Source: Agapetus fuscipes (Eukaryota; Arthropoda; Insecta; Trichoptera; Glossosomatidae). Taken from it: DNA of 64,000 nucleotides. Of this stretch, positions 1-9,651 are shown piece by piece. The notes beneath the pieces were generated by a model. The model searched no databases. It saw only the letters and a program-made list of their open reading frames with translations, and was not told the DNA's origin. Location: the NCBI GenBank assembly GCA_951799405.1, contig OX637332.1, positions 31,596,832 through 31,660,831 of the forward strand, written 5' to 3'. The translations under genes were made by a program, and so were the position numbers. How positions within the stretch are numbered: position 1 is the first letter of the stretch; every line of letters starts with the position of its first letter.

Positions 1-100
1 AACGATCTCTCCGCTACTTGTACTCGCTTTTCACCCCCTACCCTCCCCCCGCCCCATCGACGCTATTTATTGTTGGCAAAAAAACATTTGTGGCTCTTTA

Positions 101-348
101 CAAATCCAAATCCAAAATAAGATATGTATCATTTGAGATTCACATCAAATGCATTCCCATAAGCAGACACACATAATTTCGCGCTCACACATACCGCATG
201 TGGAACTACAATATAAAAACCCAATCTTAAATGAACATAAGCCCTGCAACTCTTGCCGACCTTCCCTGAAACAGGGGCGACATTGGCAAAGTGAACCATT
301 TTTTACAGTATGGGTGGTCAGCCTTATACCAACCTATAAGTCAAGGAA
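101..348 (-). repeat. Repeat A, near full length
   Basis: Near-complete copy: the tail side reads as 'ccaaatccaaaataag' and the 5' boundary as '...cctataagtcaaggaa'. It lies inside a hAT-like fragment. The 74-codon open frame here is an accident of the repeat. Confidence 0.85.
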
Positions 349-401
349 AAACTTTGAAATTTGTAAATTGTAATTTTTGGCTCTTCCGACTCAAAAGGTT
401 G
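349..401 (-). mobile_element. hAT-like terminal fragment
   Basis: Read on the minus strand this ends with CAGGGGTCGGCAACC, the terminal inverted repeat style of many animal hAT elements. The next eight bases outside (gcctagac) would be one half of an 8 bp target duplication. Positions 70-100, on the other side of the repeat A copy at 101-348, carry a similar 'tggctcttta' motif, so the hAT element was probably split by that insertion. The opposite terminus is not in the window. Confidence 0.45.
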
Positions 402-1189
402 CCGACCCCTGGCCTAGACAAAAGTTCCAAATTAAAAAATGTTATTCAAGTATTCCAAGTTGAATTTTAGAAATGTAAGAAAGCTTTTATATCCCGCACT
501 TATAAAAAATACGATAAACGAAAGTTCGTAGGTCACAACTAGAAGACCATATTGAAATATAATATTATTATTATAACCTTTTATTGAAACATACTTTTAA
601 TTAAAATATACATAATATAGTTGTTTTTTCAAAAAACGCATTTCTGTAAAATTATATACTCACCACAAATTTAAAGATCGTTTTTTTCTCGGCGGTTAAA
701 CGTCTTTCTTCTATGTGACAATGGTCCAAAGCAACCAAGATAAACAAAATGTTTGCCTTTTACCTAACCCGGCCGTGCGACTTACAATTTTGTTGTCAAT
801 AGAAAATGTTCCGTGTGCACTACCTAAAACTTTCACTTATTGAAATAATGGATAGAGCACATTTTAAATGTGGGGAAAAAATGTGAATTCACTTGGCCGG
901 GATAAAGACAGGACAGGGAGTCAAAAATTCAACATAAATTAAACACTTTTATGGAGATAGTTGAAAAAACACTTAAGTGCATCATATTGTATGAAGCATT
1001 TTCCCCAACTGCATACGTTTCACAGTGCGGTTACATTGAAAAATATTCCTGATTGTTTGGAATACATTTATTTCTTCACTTTGCTCAAAGAGTATAGTGA
1101 ATTTTATAGATTAGTTCTTTAATTGTATGATTATAAAATTTAATTTATTGTTTATATTCTTTTCTTGTATAGGTATTGACCTATACAGA
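402..1189. other. Unassigned AT-rich DNA
   Basis: No gene, RNA or repeat boundary was recognised. Two weakly complementary GC patches (CCCGGCC near 768 and GGCCGGG near 896) could mark a small decayed inverted-repeat element, but the arms are too short and diverged to call. Confidence 0.4.
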
Positions 1190-1404
1190 TGCATATTGAT
1201 GCATCTGACCAACTATAAATAGAAAATGGTTCACTCTGCCAATGTCACCCCTGTTTCAGGGAAGGTCAGCAAAGAGTTGCAGGGTGTATGTTCATTTCAG
1301 ATTTGGGTTTTTATGTTGTAGGTTCACACGCAGAATGTGCAAGTGTGAACTTATACGTGTCTGCTTGTGGGCATGCACTTAATGTGAATTCCAAATGTAA
1401 CAAT
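1190..1404 (+). repeat. Repeat A, 5' end decayed
   Basis: Recognisable from 'ggttcactctgccaatg' through 'gggcatgcacttaatg'. The usual first 30 bases and the GATTA tail are missing. Confidence 0.75.
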
Positions 1405-2480
1405 TATGGGTATCGCCGTCGAAATTTGTACCTTTTGTCTTGTGCGTGTGTCCCCTAATGATTTTCAGCTTTTTCATAAAAACTGGTGATCTCTACTGAA
1501 TTCTAAAATTATCAGAGTAAAGTAAATAAAAACTGCAAAAAGCATTAAGTGGCGATATAATTAAAAAATAAAACAAAAACGCCTTTTTTCCATTCCCATA
1601 CAAATTTTACATGTCCGCAACCCGTTTTTGACCCTTTGATGGCATGATACGATCAAAATAGTCAAACGTTTTTAAAGTTGAGTATTTTAGCATATACCTT
1701 AGTAACGTATCTTTCATTTTCTGTACTAGCCACAATAATATTTACTTATTTAAACACGAAATATTGATTGCTAAGGGTTGTCTCCATTTTTGGCTCCGAA
1801 ATTTTTCTTTTAGTATGTTACCAATTCCATTGGAACTGACAAAAATCTTGCAATCTTAAGTATTTGTTCACGTATGGTAACTCTTTGATGCAGTGTGGAC
1901 AACACAAAAAAACTCATTCGATACCTTCATTTTCTTCTGAGAACGTTTACATCAGACTCGGGAATTTGTCGTGTGTGTTTTGAGTGGAAGTTAGCTTGGC
2001 ATTATTAAGGTATGTATTCGAATATGTTGTCAGTTGTATATTTTTTACTTAGATCCATTAATTCTTCTAATGATTGTATGTTTTTATCATTGCTGACAGT
2101 ATTATTTTTCAAATGGCACAAGTTGAGGGTAATGTCGGGCGGTTTTTTATTTACAATCTTTACCGTATGTTACCAGTATTAAGGTGTATTCACGTAGGTA
2201 TAAAAAAATACACCTACTTACCGTTAATTTATGGTTGACTAACAAATAACATTTACGTACCTAATTGAAACATAAAACTATCTAATCAACCTTACTACAT
2301 GCTATTAATATTTTAAATGCACCGTTTGATGTTTGTTATTCAAAATAGCAAAAAGGTTTATTCCGTGATCTGTGGGCTAAACGATTAAATGAAATTTGGA
2401 CCACAGAGGTACCTAATTTTTATATCGGTGCTGGATACTGTGAAAAATGTACGCAAAAAAAAACATTGCCTATCTATCTA
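1405..2480. other. Unassigned AT-rich DNA
   Basis: No gene or known element was recognised. An AAG/GTATGT sequence near 2009 resembles a splice donor, but no convincing exon ends on it. Confidence 0.4.
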
Positions 2481-2707
2481 AATCTATGATAATCTATAAT
2501 CTAAGTTACAAAAATATATTGCATTTAAGACTTTAAGTTCGTACTTAAACATGCTGCATGTGAACCTACAACATAAAAACCAATCTCAAATGAACATAAA
2601 CCCTGCAACTCTTGCCGACCTTACCTGACACAATGGTAACATTGGTAAAGTGAACCATTTTTTACAGTATGAGTGGTCAGCTTCATACTAACCTATAAGT
2701 CAAGGAA
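2481..2707 (-). repeat. Repeat A
   Basis: Begins with the tail as 'aatctatgataatctataatctaag' in shortened form and ends at the fixed boundary 'ataagtcaagga'. The middle is moderately diverged (for example 'cacaatggtaac' where other copies have CAGGGGTGAC). Confidence 0.8.
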
Positions 2708-3365
2708 ACTTATTGAAATACAATAAACGAACGATTTTAGGTAGTTATTAAATGTGCGTATTCATATTTTTATTAAACATTCATAGACAAACAACATTCA
2801 TATTTATAGACATTCAAATTGGTGCTCTTATATTTTTACTGAACAGTGTTTACGAACTGCTATAAAATCTTGTATTCGTCGTCGAAAAAAGAAATGAGAT
2901 ATCGAAATGTAAAAAAACCTAATTTTTAGAACCTGTCCGTCATTTTGAATAGACCTTAATTTAACTCACGATGTTTTCGTTTTCTTGAATCTTGCCGGTC
3001 GACAGTTATGGTACAAATTTAAACGGCGCGGGCGTTACCCTTATATCCATGCAACTTAGAATAGATTAGATGAGTGACGTTACATAGCCGATTTTTTTAT
3101 CTTAAATATAAATGGAGCACCGCAATCGATTTTCCCTATGCTTGGCTCTGCTGCTTAACAGTTGTACCTAGACCTTTTTTTTTAGAAAACGTGAAGATTA
3201 ACCTAGAGATAAATTGTGTGAAGCTTGATTCCGATTAGCACACTTTTTTTTTGATCCTGTTGTTTCCTCTTTTATCTGTAGAAAAAAATTGATACCACAT
3301 GCCCAAATGGCGTAGTGAAACACGCCGGGTACTGCTAGTAATATAATAAATCTAAATAAAATAAA
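2708..3365. other. Unassigned AT-rich DNA
   Basis: Nothing recognised. The short minus-strand open frame in 3198-3392 runs across the duplication boundary and has no protein-like features. Confidence 0.4.
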
Positions 3366-3646
3366 AATAATGAGTCCGTATAAGTCTTTCATGACGCTTC
3401 GTCCCTTTAGTGTTTGTTTGTGCTATGCCCATCAGAGGTAATTTCACATGAAGAATGTTTGTATGTTTACTAGGCCAATGTGTCTTATCAAAACTGGAAA
3501 TTTATGTAAAAAAATATTGAAAACAACCTGTTTTAAGGTTTATTTAAACTCAGATTTTGTAGAATGTGATTTTTAAGTCAATTTCGTTGAAAGGTCATCT
3601 TTAAACCAAATGCTAGATAAGCCAAACAAGCACTGGGTGACGATAT

Positions 3647-3708
3647 GATGATGATGATGATTTGTATAGCGCCGTTTCGTGACTACTGTCACTGCAAGAG
3701 CGCTTTCC
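3647..3708 (-). mobile_element. L2/CR1-like LINE 3' tip
   Basis: On the minus strand this reads 'acgaaacggcgctatacaa' followed by a CATCAT tail, nearly the same 3' end as the LINE fragment at 45895-46300. The sister duplicate (17547-17560, gatatgtagcattgc) lacks it, so this is an insertion into copy 1. Confidence 0.7.
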
Positions 3709-3782
3709 ATTGCTTTTTAATAAGTCACTATGCCACCAAAAGAGCCAAAAAATGAATAGTATATTTTCACCATTTTCACATT

Positions 3783-4037
3783 TTCCTTGACTTATAGGTT
3801 GGTATGAGGCTGACCACCCATACTGTAAAAAATGGTTCACTTTGCCAATGTCACCCCTGTTTCAGGGAAGGTCGGCAAAAGTTGTGGGGCTTATGTTCAT
3901 TTGAGGTTTGGATTTTATTTGTAAGTACACAATCAGCATTTGTAAGCGCGAACTACACTTGTTGGTTTGTGGGCATACATCTGAGAGCTTTAAATGAATA
4001 TATCCTTGCAACTTAGATTATAGATTATAGATTATAG
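3783..4037 (+). repeat. Repeat A, full length
   Basis: Reference-quality copy. It starts ttccttgacttataggttgg, contains CACCCCTGTTTCAGGGAAGG and ends in three TTATAGA-type tail units. It is present in copy 1 of the duplication. The corresponding place in copy 2 has been rearranged by other insertions. Confidence 0.9.
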
Positions 4038-4571
4038 TGTGCATGAGTTCTAAATATATAATTGATAGTTCCGTAAGCCAGTACTAATGGTATGCTTACT
4101 ATTCAGGCATAGCATAATGAACACTCATAGCATTGTTCTTGAATACGGCTGTATGTCACCTGGAGAGGTGTACAGAGGTGATTAGGTAAGTGGGCACTCA
4201 GTGCAAGCTCGGTCATTACTCAAAAGCTCTAATCCTAGCACGACTTGTCTGCTGAATGAATGAGTCATTATTAGTCTAGTATAAGGATGCTGGGATGAAG
4301 CATTGACTTTGAAATATTCAATATAAGACCAAAATGATGAGAATGAAAATGAAACAAGTCGTTGTGTTACTCTAAAAAAAAATTTGGATAATGATTGCCA
4401 AAATTATATTGTAAAATAATATGCATGCTATTTCTTGACACATTGCCCCCAAAAGGGTAGCATTTGGCGCGTAAAATCTTATTAATTTTAAAACAAGAAC
4501 AGGCTTAAGAAAATCACTTTCCTTGAAATGGTGCCCCTATTTATTTCTGAAGGAGCAGATTCTAATATATT

Positions 4572-4737
4572 TTGTATTGTTTGTGTATTAACACTGCGAA
4601 AATTCATATTGTTTAATTTTATAATTTTTTGATGAATTAAAAACACTGTTTATTTTCACGGATAAATTTATTCAAAAAGATTAAAATCTTTAAACAAATT
4701 ACGAACGTTTTCGACCTAGTAGGTCATCTTCAGGTAT
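4572..4737 (-). mobile_element. PLE terminal-repeat insertion, 166 bp
   Basis: The insert is flanked by a perfect 14 bp duplication gattctaatatatt (4558-4571 and 4738-4751). The duplicate locus at 20075-20088 carries a single, slightly diverged site and no insert. The insert opens with TTAACACTGCGAAAA, the same terminal signature seen at 17766, 27950 (reverse) and 63563. It ends, on the minus strand, with a hammerhead-like core: CTGAAGA, a GACCT/AGGTC stem and GAAA (4701-4734). There is no coding sequence. It is a solo or severely truncated PLE. Confidence 0.8.
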
Positions 4738-5225
4738 GATTCTAATATATTATGAAGACCTGTTAGATGAAAAATTGAAACGATAAATAACGTCTGACAC
4801 CCTAGAACTTCATCCAAAGTGTGCTCATTCTGTGTGCAAGTATGTGTTCACATTAGCAATCGACCAAATTTATAAAGTTATTTTTCTGGTCTGAATTTAG
4901 CCTGAGAGCTCATCAAAATACAAGAGAGAAGGAATATAGCTTTAATAGCCATTGTAAGTGAAAAGAAGAAGAAGACGTGTTTGCGTCTTATGTTAAATTT
5001 TTGTAACCTGTCGTTCTCTTTTGTACTGACCTCTCAGCGGGAAGGCTGTGTTCTCGGCGCGGCGTTTGTAACTTGTACCAAAAATAAGGTGTCTTGAAAA
5101 AAATCGAGTTTTAATTTCTGCGAGTTGTAGTCCTCTCCAGGATAATTCAAGATTCCTCCTTTTTCCTATTTTCGTTTCCCAATCCAGATTCTGACTACTT
5201 GATATCAAAAAAAGTCTACGGAACG

Positions 5226-5776
5226 CAACGCAACGCAACTAAGCTACACACATAGTGTAACTTCTTGCCGCGTTATCCCCGAAGGAGTCGCATGTGGCGA
5301 GTTGAACCTGTTTATTTTAACAGGTAAGGGGCCAGCCTTACGCCAACCACTTCAGTTGAAGTGTGGGTCTTCCAGCTCCCGAGAGGGCTGGTACTCATTT
5401 CTTGTGAAGGCTAAGTATACAATGCAAGTATTTTATTTTGGCAAAGACATTCGCAAAGTGAACCATTTTTTACAGTATGGGGGGTCAGCCTCATACCAAC
5501 CTATAAGTTAAGGAATACAAATAATAAATAACCTTTATGTATAAAAAAATAACAAAACCTTAAAAAGAAATCTATACAAAAAAAGTCAATTATTTTCCAT
5601 ACAAAAAATGTAACAAATGAATAAGCCAACATTACAAATCAACATTGCAGATTGCTGATTGGGGTTTGAAATAACCACCGACACGGGAAATCATTTCTGA
5701 CACCCTCGGTGGGATTCGAACGTTAGCTCACAGCATGGAATGCAAGCACTCTACCAACTAAGCTATCGACCGGACG
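5226..5776 (-). mobile_element. SINE B, split by an older insertion
   Basis: The 3' body lies at 5226-5448 and the tRNA-like head at 5656-5776, where the minus strand reads TCGATAGCTTAGTTGGTAGA (A box). Between them sit a 63 bp piece of repeat A and about 140 bp of unassigned DNA. The same split occurs at 20541-21082, so the interruption predates the duplication. Confidence 0.8.
5452..5514 (-). repeat. Repeat A, 5' fragment
   Basis: Only the first 60 or so bases of the family are present, ending at the fixed boundary 'cctataagttaaggaa'. It lies inside SINE B. Confidence 0.75.
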
Positions 5777-6519
5777 ACAGCACGGATATTCCTTACATCA
5801 AGGTTATTTTTTTCTAGAAGAATCTTGGCCTATTATTGATGACTTACATTTTAGTTTTTTTTATCATCTTTTGCAATGACAGGTCCGTGATTTAGAAGAT
5901 TATTTTTATGGTTTGTGAAGCAGTTATAGGAACTCACAGCCACTGAAACATCCGCGAAGTTTTCGGAAAAGCAGGCTGGCCCCGCATTGGGCCCCTGAGG
6001 TGTGGAGGTCAACGTTAATGACGCCATAAGCAGATATCGCTTTACTATGCTTTTATACGTTACGGCCACAGTGACGCTGGCTCAAGGAATCTACGCTCGC
6101 TGTTAACAAGATTTATGAAATGGCGGAAGTGTTATTGTAAGGTCTGTTTCCCTTTATTTAGGAACCCCTGTTGATGCCTCATAGAATATTATGTAACAAC
6201 CAAAGATAATTTATAAACTATCTTTTATATTCTTCTGGGATTGACCTCGTTCTTTTCGAAACAGTTTGTTCTGTAGATATAGTATTATTGCAAATAAATA
6301 CGCTGTGAATTGTCAGAAAAAAATTGCATTCCATACCAACCATGAAAGGGAAAGTTCAAAATAATGAAAGTTCAACCTTTGATGGGACGCACATCCGTCT
6401 TTACTAACAGGTATAGATTATGTCACTTTGAGTTATACCTGTTTTTAAATAAACCTCAAAATATAACAGTAATTAAATATATTTTTAAAGTAAATAAGCT
6501 CTACAACAAATCGTCAATC

Positions 6520-6815
6520 AACTTATGGCCGCATTTTACCCGAAGAAGTCGCATGTGGCAAGTGGGACCAATTTATTTTACAGGTTATGGGGGCAGCCTT
6601 ACGTCAACCACTTCAAGTGAAGTGGGAGTTTTCCAGCTACCAAGGGGGCTGGTTGTTATTTCTTCTGAAGACTGAGTGAGCCTTGCAGGTATTTTATTTG
6701 GGTTTTGAAATAAGCAGCGAAACGGAAATCATTTCTGGCACTCTCGGTGGGATTCGAACCCGAGTTCTCGGCGTGGAATGCAAACACTCAACCAACTGAG
6801 CTTTCGATGAGCATT
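6520..6815 (-). mobile_element. SINE B, diverged
   Basis: Full-length layout: a tRNA-like head (minus strand GCTCAGTTGGTTGAG and GGGTTCGAATCCCACC), then the ATTTCCGTTTCG body and the CGACTTCTTCGGG end. The splice-like ACAGGTAAG motif of other copies is mutated here to ACAGGTTAT. Confidence 0.8.
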
Positions 6816-7047
6816 GTAAGATATCTTAAAAAAACGAAGAAATTTGGCAATAAACCGTCTTTACTGCTTGAATGGTTTTAAATAAAGTGTCGTTTTTTTT
6901 ATTAACCATCAAGAAAAATGGATGATGGTTGATCTATAAAATCGCTCAATTTTCCTCCTGTTGACCTGGTTCCGAATCTGCATTAAATAACTTTATGATT
7001 TAGTGTTTTATGATGATTTTAATATCAAAAGTTGAGTATCATTTTTA

Positions 7048-7068
7048 CGTACTCTTTTACAGGTAAGT
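7048..7068 (+). promoter_or_regulatory. Recursive-splice-like site
   Basis: TACTCTTTTACAG abuts GTAAGTAT, giving a pyrimidine-rich acceptor fused to a consensus 5' splice site with no exon between. It is conserved in the sister duplicate at 22358-22376 and lies outside the recognised repeats. Function is inference. Confidence 0.3.
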
Positions 7069-7744
7069 ATATAAAATAGATAAATAAACCTGCGAGTAAA
7101 TTAACACCAAGTCAAAAAGAATATAATATGTATTTTTTTCATGTGGAATAATCTAGTATTTTTTTTTTATGAAATCCAGTTTTTTTCTGATTTGGAAAAA
7201 AAGGAGGCAAAATATTTTGATTAATCAAAATTACTCCATCTGCATTTTTACGAAAACAGTGAGTGAAAAATGATTGGGTTAAGATTTTTCCGATGTAAAA
7301 TGCCTTAATCTGGTTTGGTACGTGTGAAAAAAATACATAATATTTTATGAGGATAATTCGCCATATCTACTCTCCGCACTGGAACGTACTTTTTTTCGTT
7401 CTTCTATCACGTACAGAGTCATAAAAGCAAGTGAACGACCGTGTTCGTATGTGGCCAGCGGGTCCTCCGAAATTAGGACCTCCTAAATTTAATTAGTTTT
7501 AGGGCCCCTGGTTGGGAACTTCGCTGGGTTGTTTTGAAACAAAAATGGTTTTGTAAAAAGGTTTTATCATTGCCTGAAAATGTATCGCTAAATGTTGAAC
7601 AATTTTGTGTACAAAGGAAAATAATATGACTCAATTTTACAATGACGTAAAAAATAACATTTTTTGATAAAATAATTGAATAACGTGTGCACTTTGTTAA
7701 CTATATTTTGTAAGCACCATTTTTAAGTGTTGCTTACAAAATAT

Positions 7745-7906
7745 ATTTCTGAAGAGTAATTGCAGAAAAAGCGAATGAATGGGATATCCAGAGTCCTAAT
7801 AAAAGGAGAGTTTGTATGTATGAAAAAGGTTATGACTCTGGATGAAATGAAAGAAGTATGCAAGGATCGCAAAAAATGGCGGCTGATCTGTAATGTAGGC
7901 GGGTAA
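7745..7906 (+). pseudogene. Non-LTR retrotransposon ORF C-terminus
   Basis: In frame it encodes MKKVMTLDEMKEVCKDRKKW and then RLICNVGG and a stop at 7904. The DRKKWR ending after an upstream GRPRK-W motif (seen in the longer relative at 33154) is typical of the C-terminus of apurinic-endonuclease-type LINEs, perhaps RTE-like. Everything 5' is missing. A roughly 85 bp AT-rich spacer leads straight into repeat A at 7992. Confidence 0.6.
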
Positions 7907-7991
7907 GGCAAAGACTCAATTTTTATTTTTATACATGTTTTATAGAGTTTTTTGTTTTGTTTTTTATAACAGTATGTAATTATTATCTTGT

Positions 7992-8250
7992 ATTCCTTGA
8001 CTTATATGTTGGTATGAGGCTGACCACCCATACTGTAAAAAGATGGTTCACTTTGCCAATGTCACTCCTGTTTCAGGGAAGGTCGGCAAGAGTTGCAGGG
8101 CTTATGTTTATTTGAGATTGGGTTTTTATTTTGTAGGTCCACATACGGCATGTGTGAGCGCGAAATCATGCGTGTCTGCTTGTGTGAATGCATTTCATAT
8201 GAATCTCAAATGATATATCTTTGCAACTTTGATTTAGATTTTAGATTTAA
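7992..8250 (+). repeat. Repeat A, behind a LINE C-terminus
   Basis: Complete copy from attccttgacttatatgttgg to a 'tttagattttagattt' tail. It follows the LINE stop codon by about 85 bp in the same orientation, as at 26395 and 35641. Confidence 0.85.
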
Positions 8251-9017
8251 CCTGATAAATGACCATACTAATTAAGAATGATGTTTTTGATATGAATAGT
8301 TGATTAAAAAAAGGCACTAAGTACCACAATAGGTACACTTATTTGGAAGGTTATAAATATTAAGAATTTTGTACACAAATCAATAAAACCACTTTTTATG
8401 CAAATCTATTGACACCGTCATCTATCATCCCTCCATTGCTTGTTTGGCTTAAAAAAAACTTATTATGATATTTTTAAACCTAGTTTTTGACATCTAAAAA
8501 CAGATGAACGAATGAGGTAAATATGTAGTAGGTACATGAATTCTTGAACTAATCCCTTTAGAAGATATTAGCTAGTTAACATGTGTGTATCCATAATATG
8601 ACGTCATCTTGCCGCGTCCCACACACGTCAGTCTTTAAAGGCTTCTAAGCCCTCTCTAGCGACACTCGCAAGGCTGACTTAACCGGTGTCAAGTGGCCTT
8701 AGCTAACGGGGAGGTGTCCCTGCCAACAACACTGCTCGCCTAACACCTATTAGGAGACTAGAACTGTTTGCGTCAAGTTTAACGAAGATAATGTAAATAT
8801 GAAATAGTTAATTATACATATTTCATATTTTAATAACGAATGTATAAGCTTATGTCTGTGTATGTTTATTTTTGATTGTGTGTCTTAACTATATTGTATA
8901 TATGTGTGTCTAGCCGCTAGATCTAAGTATTCAAATGGTTGTACCTACTCGTATTTGCTCGAAGCTTCTGCTTTAGATGGTTCTGGCAAGGTCTGGTGTA
9001 TGCTAGAATAGTCTTTA

Positions 9018-9062
9018 TTCTCCTATAAATACGAATTGTAATGCTTTGGAGGGCATCAGTAC
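9018..9062 (+). promoter_or_regulatory. TATA plus TCAGT core promoter-like
   Basis: TATAAATA at 9024 is followed 32 bases later by CATCAGT (9054-9060), the arthropod initiator arrangement. The identical pair is kept at 28201 and 28233 in the duplicate. It may be the promoter of a decayed LTR element or of a gene fragment. No LTR boundaries could be fixed. Confidence 0.35.
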
Positions 9063-9198
9063 CCGATTAATACTCGAGCCGTTAAGCGAGAAGTACAAAA
9101 GTTTCAATTGTGAACCGAGCGTGAGCAAATTCTTAAATTAAATTGTGTAGAATAAGTTTAATCGAAGTTTTATGACATTGAACCCAAGTAAAAAGTAT

Positions 9199-9375
9199 TA
9201 ATATTTTTGAAGCACCAGCTCCTGAAGTTTCAACTTACCAGCTGTTTACGCGCGGACATTTTTTATCACTTGCTGTACAATCGTTAGAAAAGTCAAGACT
9301 TCTCATCCATAGTGGAAAATATGTAACCGCCGTAGTGAAGAACAAGTCGTTTGAGGCAAATGAAAGTTCATGAAT
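9199..9375 (+). pseudogene. Hypothetical ORF fragment, copy 1
   Basis: Open frame from about 9199 to the TGA at 9373, encoding ...FEAPAPEVSTYQLFTRGHFL and a further 40 residues. The duplicate at 28349-28552 keeps the frame with an upstream ATG and differs by one obvious replacement (E to K). Here a small indel upstream removes the in-frame start. No family recognised. Confidence 0.25.
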
Positions 9376-9450
9376 AGATCATTTTCTCTTTGATGGATTA
9401 TACAAAAAATAAAGCTGCATAGATAAAACATGACTCGGATAAACAAAGCT

Positions 9451-9651
9451 TTATATTATCTAGGTTTTTGGCAGTTACTTCGTGAAAGTTCATTTTAATA
9501 GATTAAAATAAAAAACTCATTTGTTACAATTCACATGAGCTTTTATTATTTTTTAAACACTACCGGTTTCGGGAGAAGCAATACCTCCCATCTTCAGGTG
9601 TAAATATAAACTAACATACAAATACAATACATTATGACGTGAGGATTTGAA
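9451..9651 (-). repeat. PLE terminal repeat, left copy
   Basis: Direct repeat of 12087-12287, offset by exactly 2,636 bases. It includes the first codons of the PLE ORF (MNFHEVTAKNLDN) and the leader, as expected for the pseudo-LTRs of Penelope-like elements. One difference noted is 'aactcattt' here against 'aacttattt' at the other copy. Confidence 0.85.
9558..9600 (-). ncRNA. Hammerhead-ribozyme-like motif in PLE
   Basis: Minus strand: CTGAAGA, then T, a GGGAG/CTCCC stem with a nine-base loop, GAAA, and CCGGTA where cleavage after the final TA would be expected. Hammerheads are known from PLE terminal repeats. The extra T after the core and the very short stem III are departures from the textbook core. 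A second copy lies at 12194-12236. Confidence 0.5.

Larger units (their letters stand above)
3366..9449. repeat. Segmental duplication, copy 1
   Basis: Three collinear blocks match the second half of the window in the same orientation: 3366-3760 with 17271-17612, 4064-7736 with 19224-23050, and 7737-9449 with 26146-28630. Divergence is low (scattered substitutions and small indels), so long stretches align by eye. Differences between copies are mostly discrete mobile-element insertions. The right end is where the PLE pair begins. Confidence 0.85.

Noticed and set aside
765..910. Possible 140 bp MITE with CCGGCC/GGCCGG ends
   Set aside because: Complementarity is limited to about 8-10 bases and no target duplication is visible.
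4021..4037. Short regularly repeated units (TTATAGA, GATTA, ATT, GATGAT) as CRISPR or satellite arrays
   Set aside because: They are 3' microsatellite tails of retroelements, too short and without spacers, in a eukaryotic sequence.
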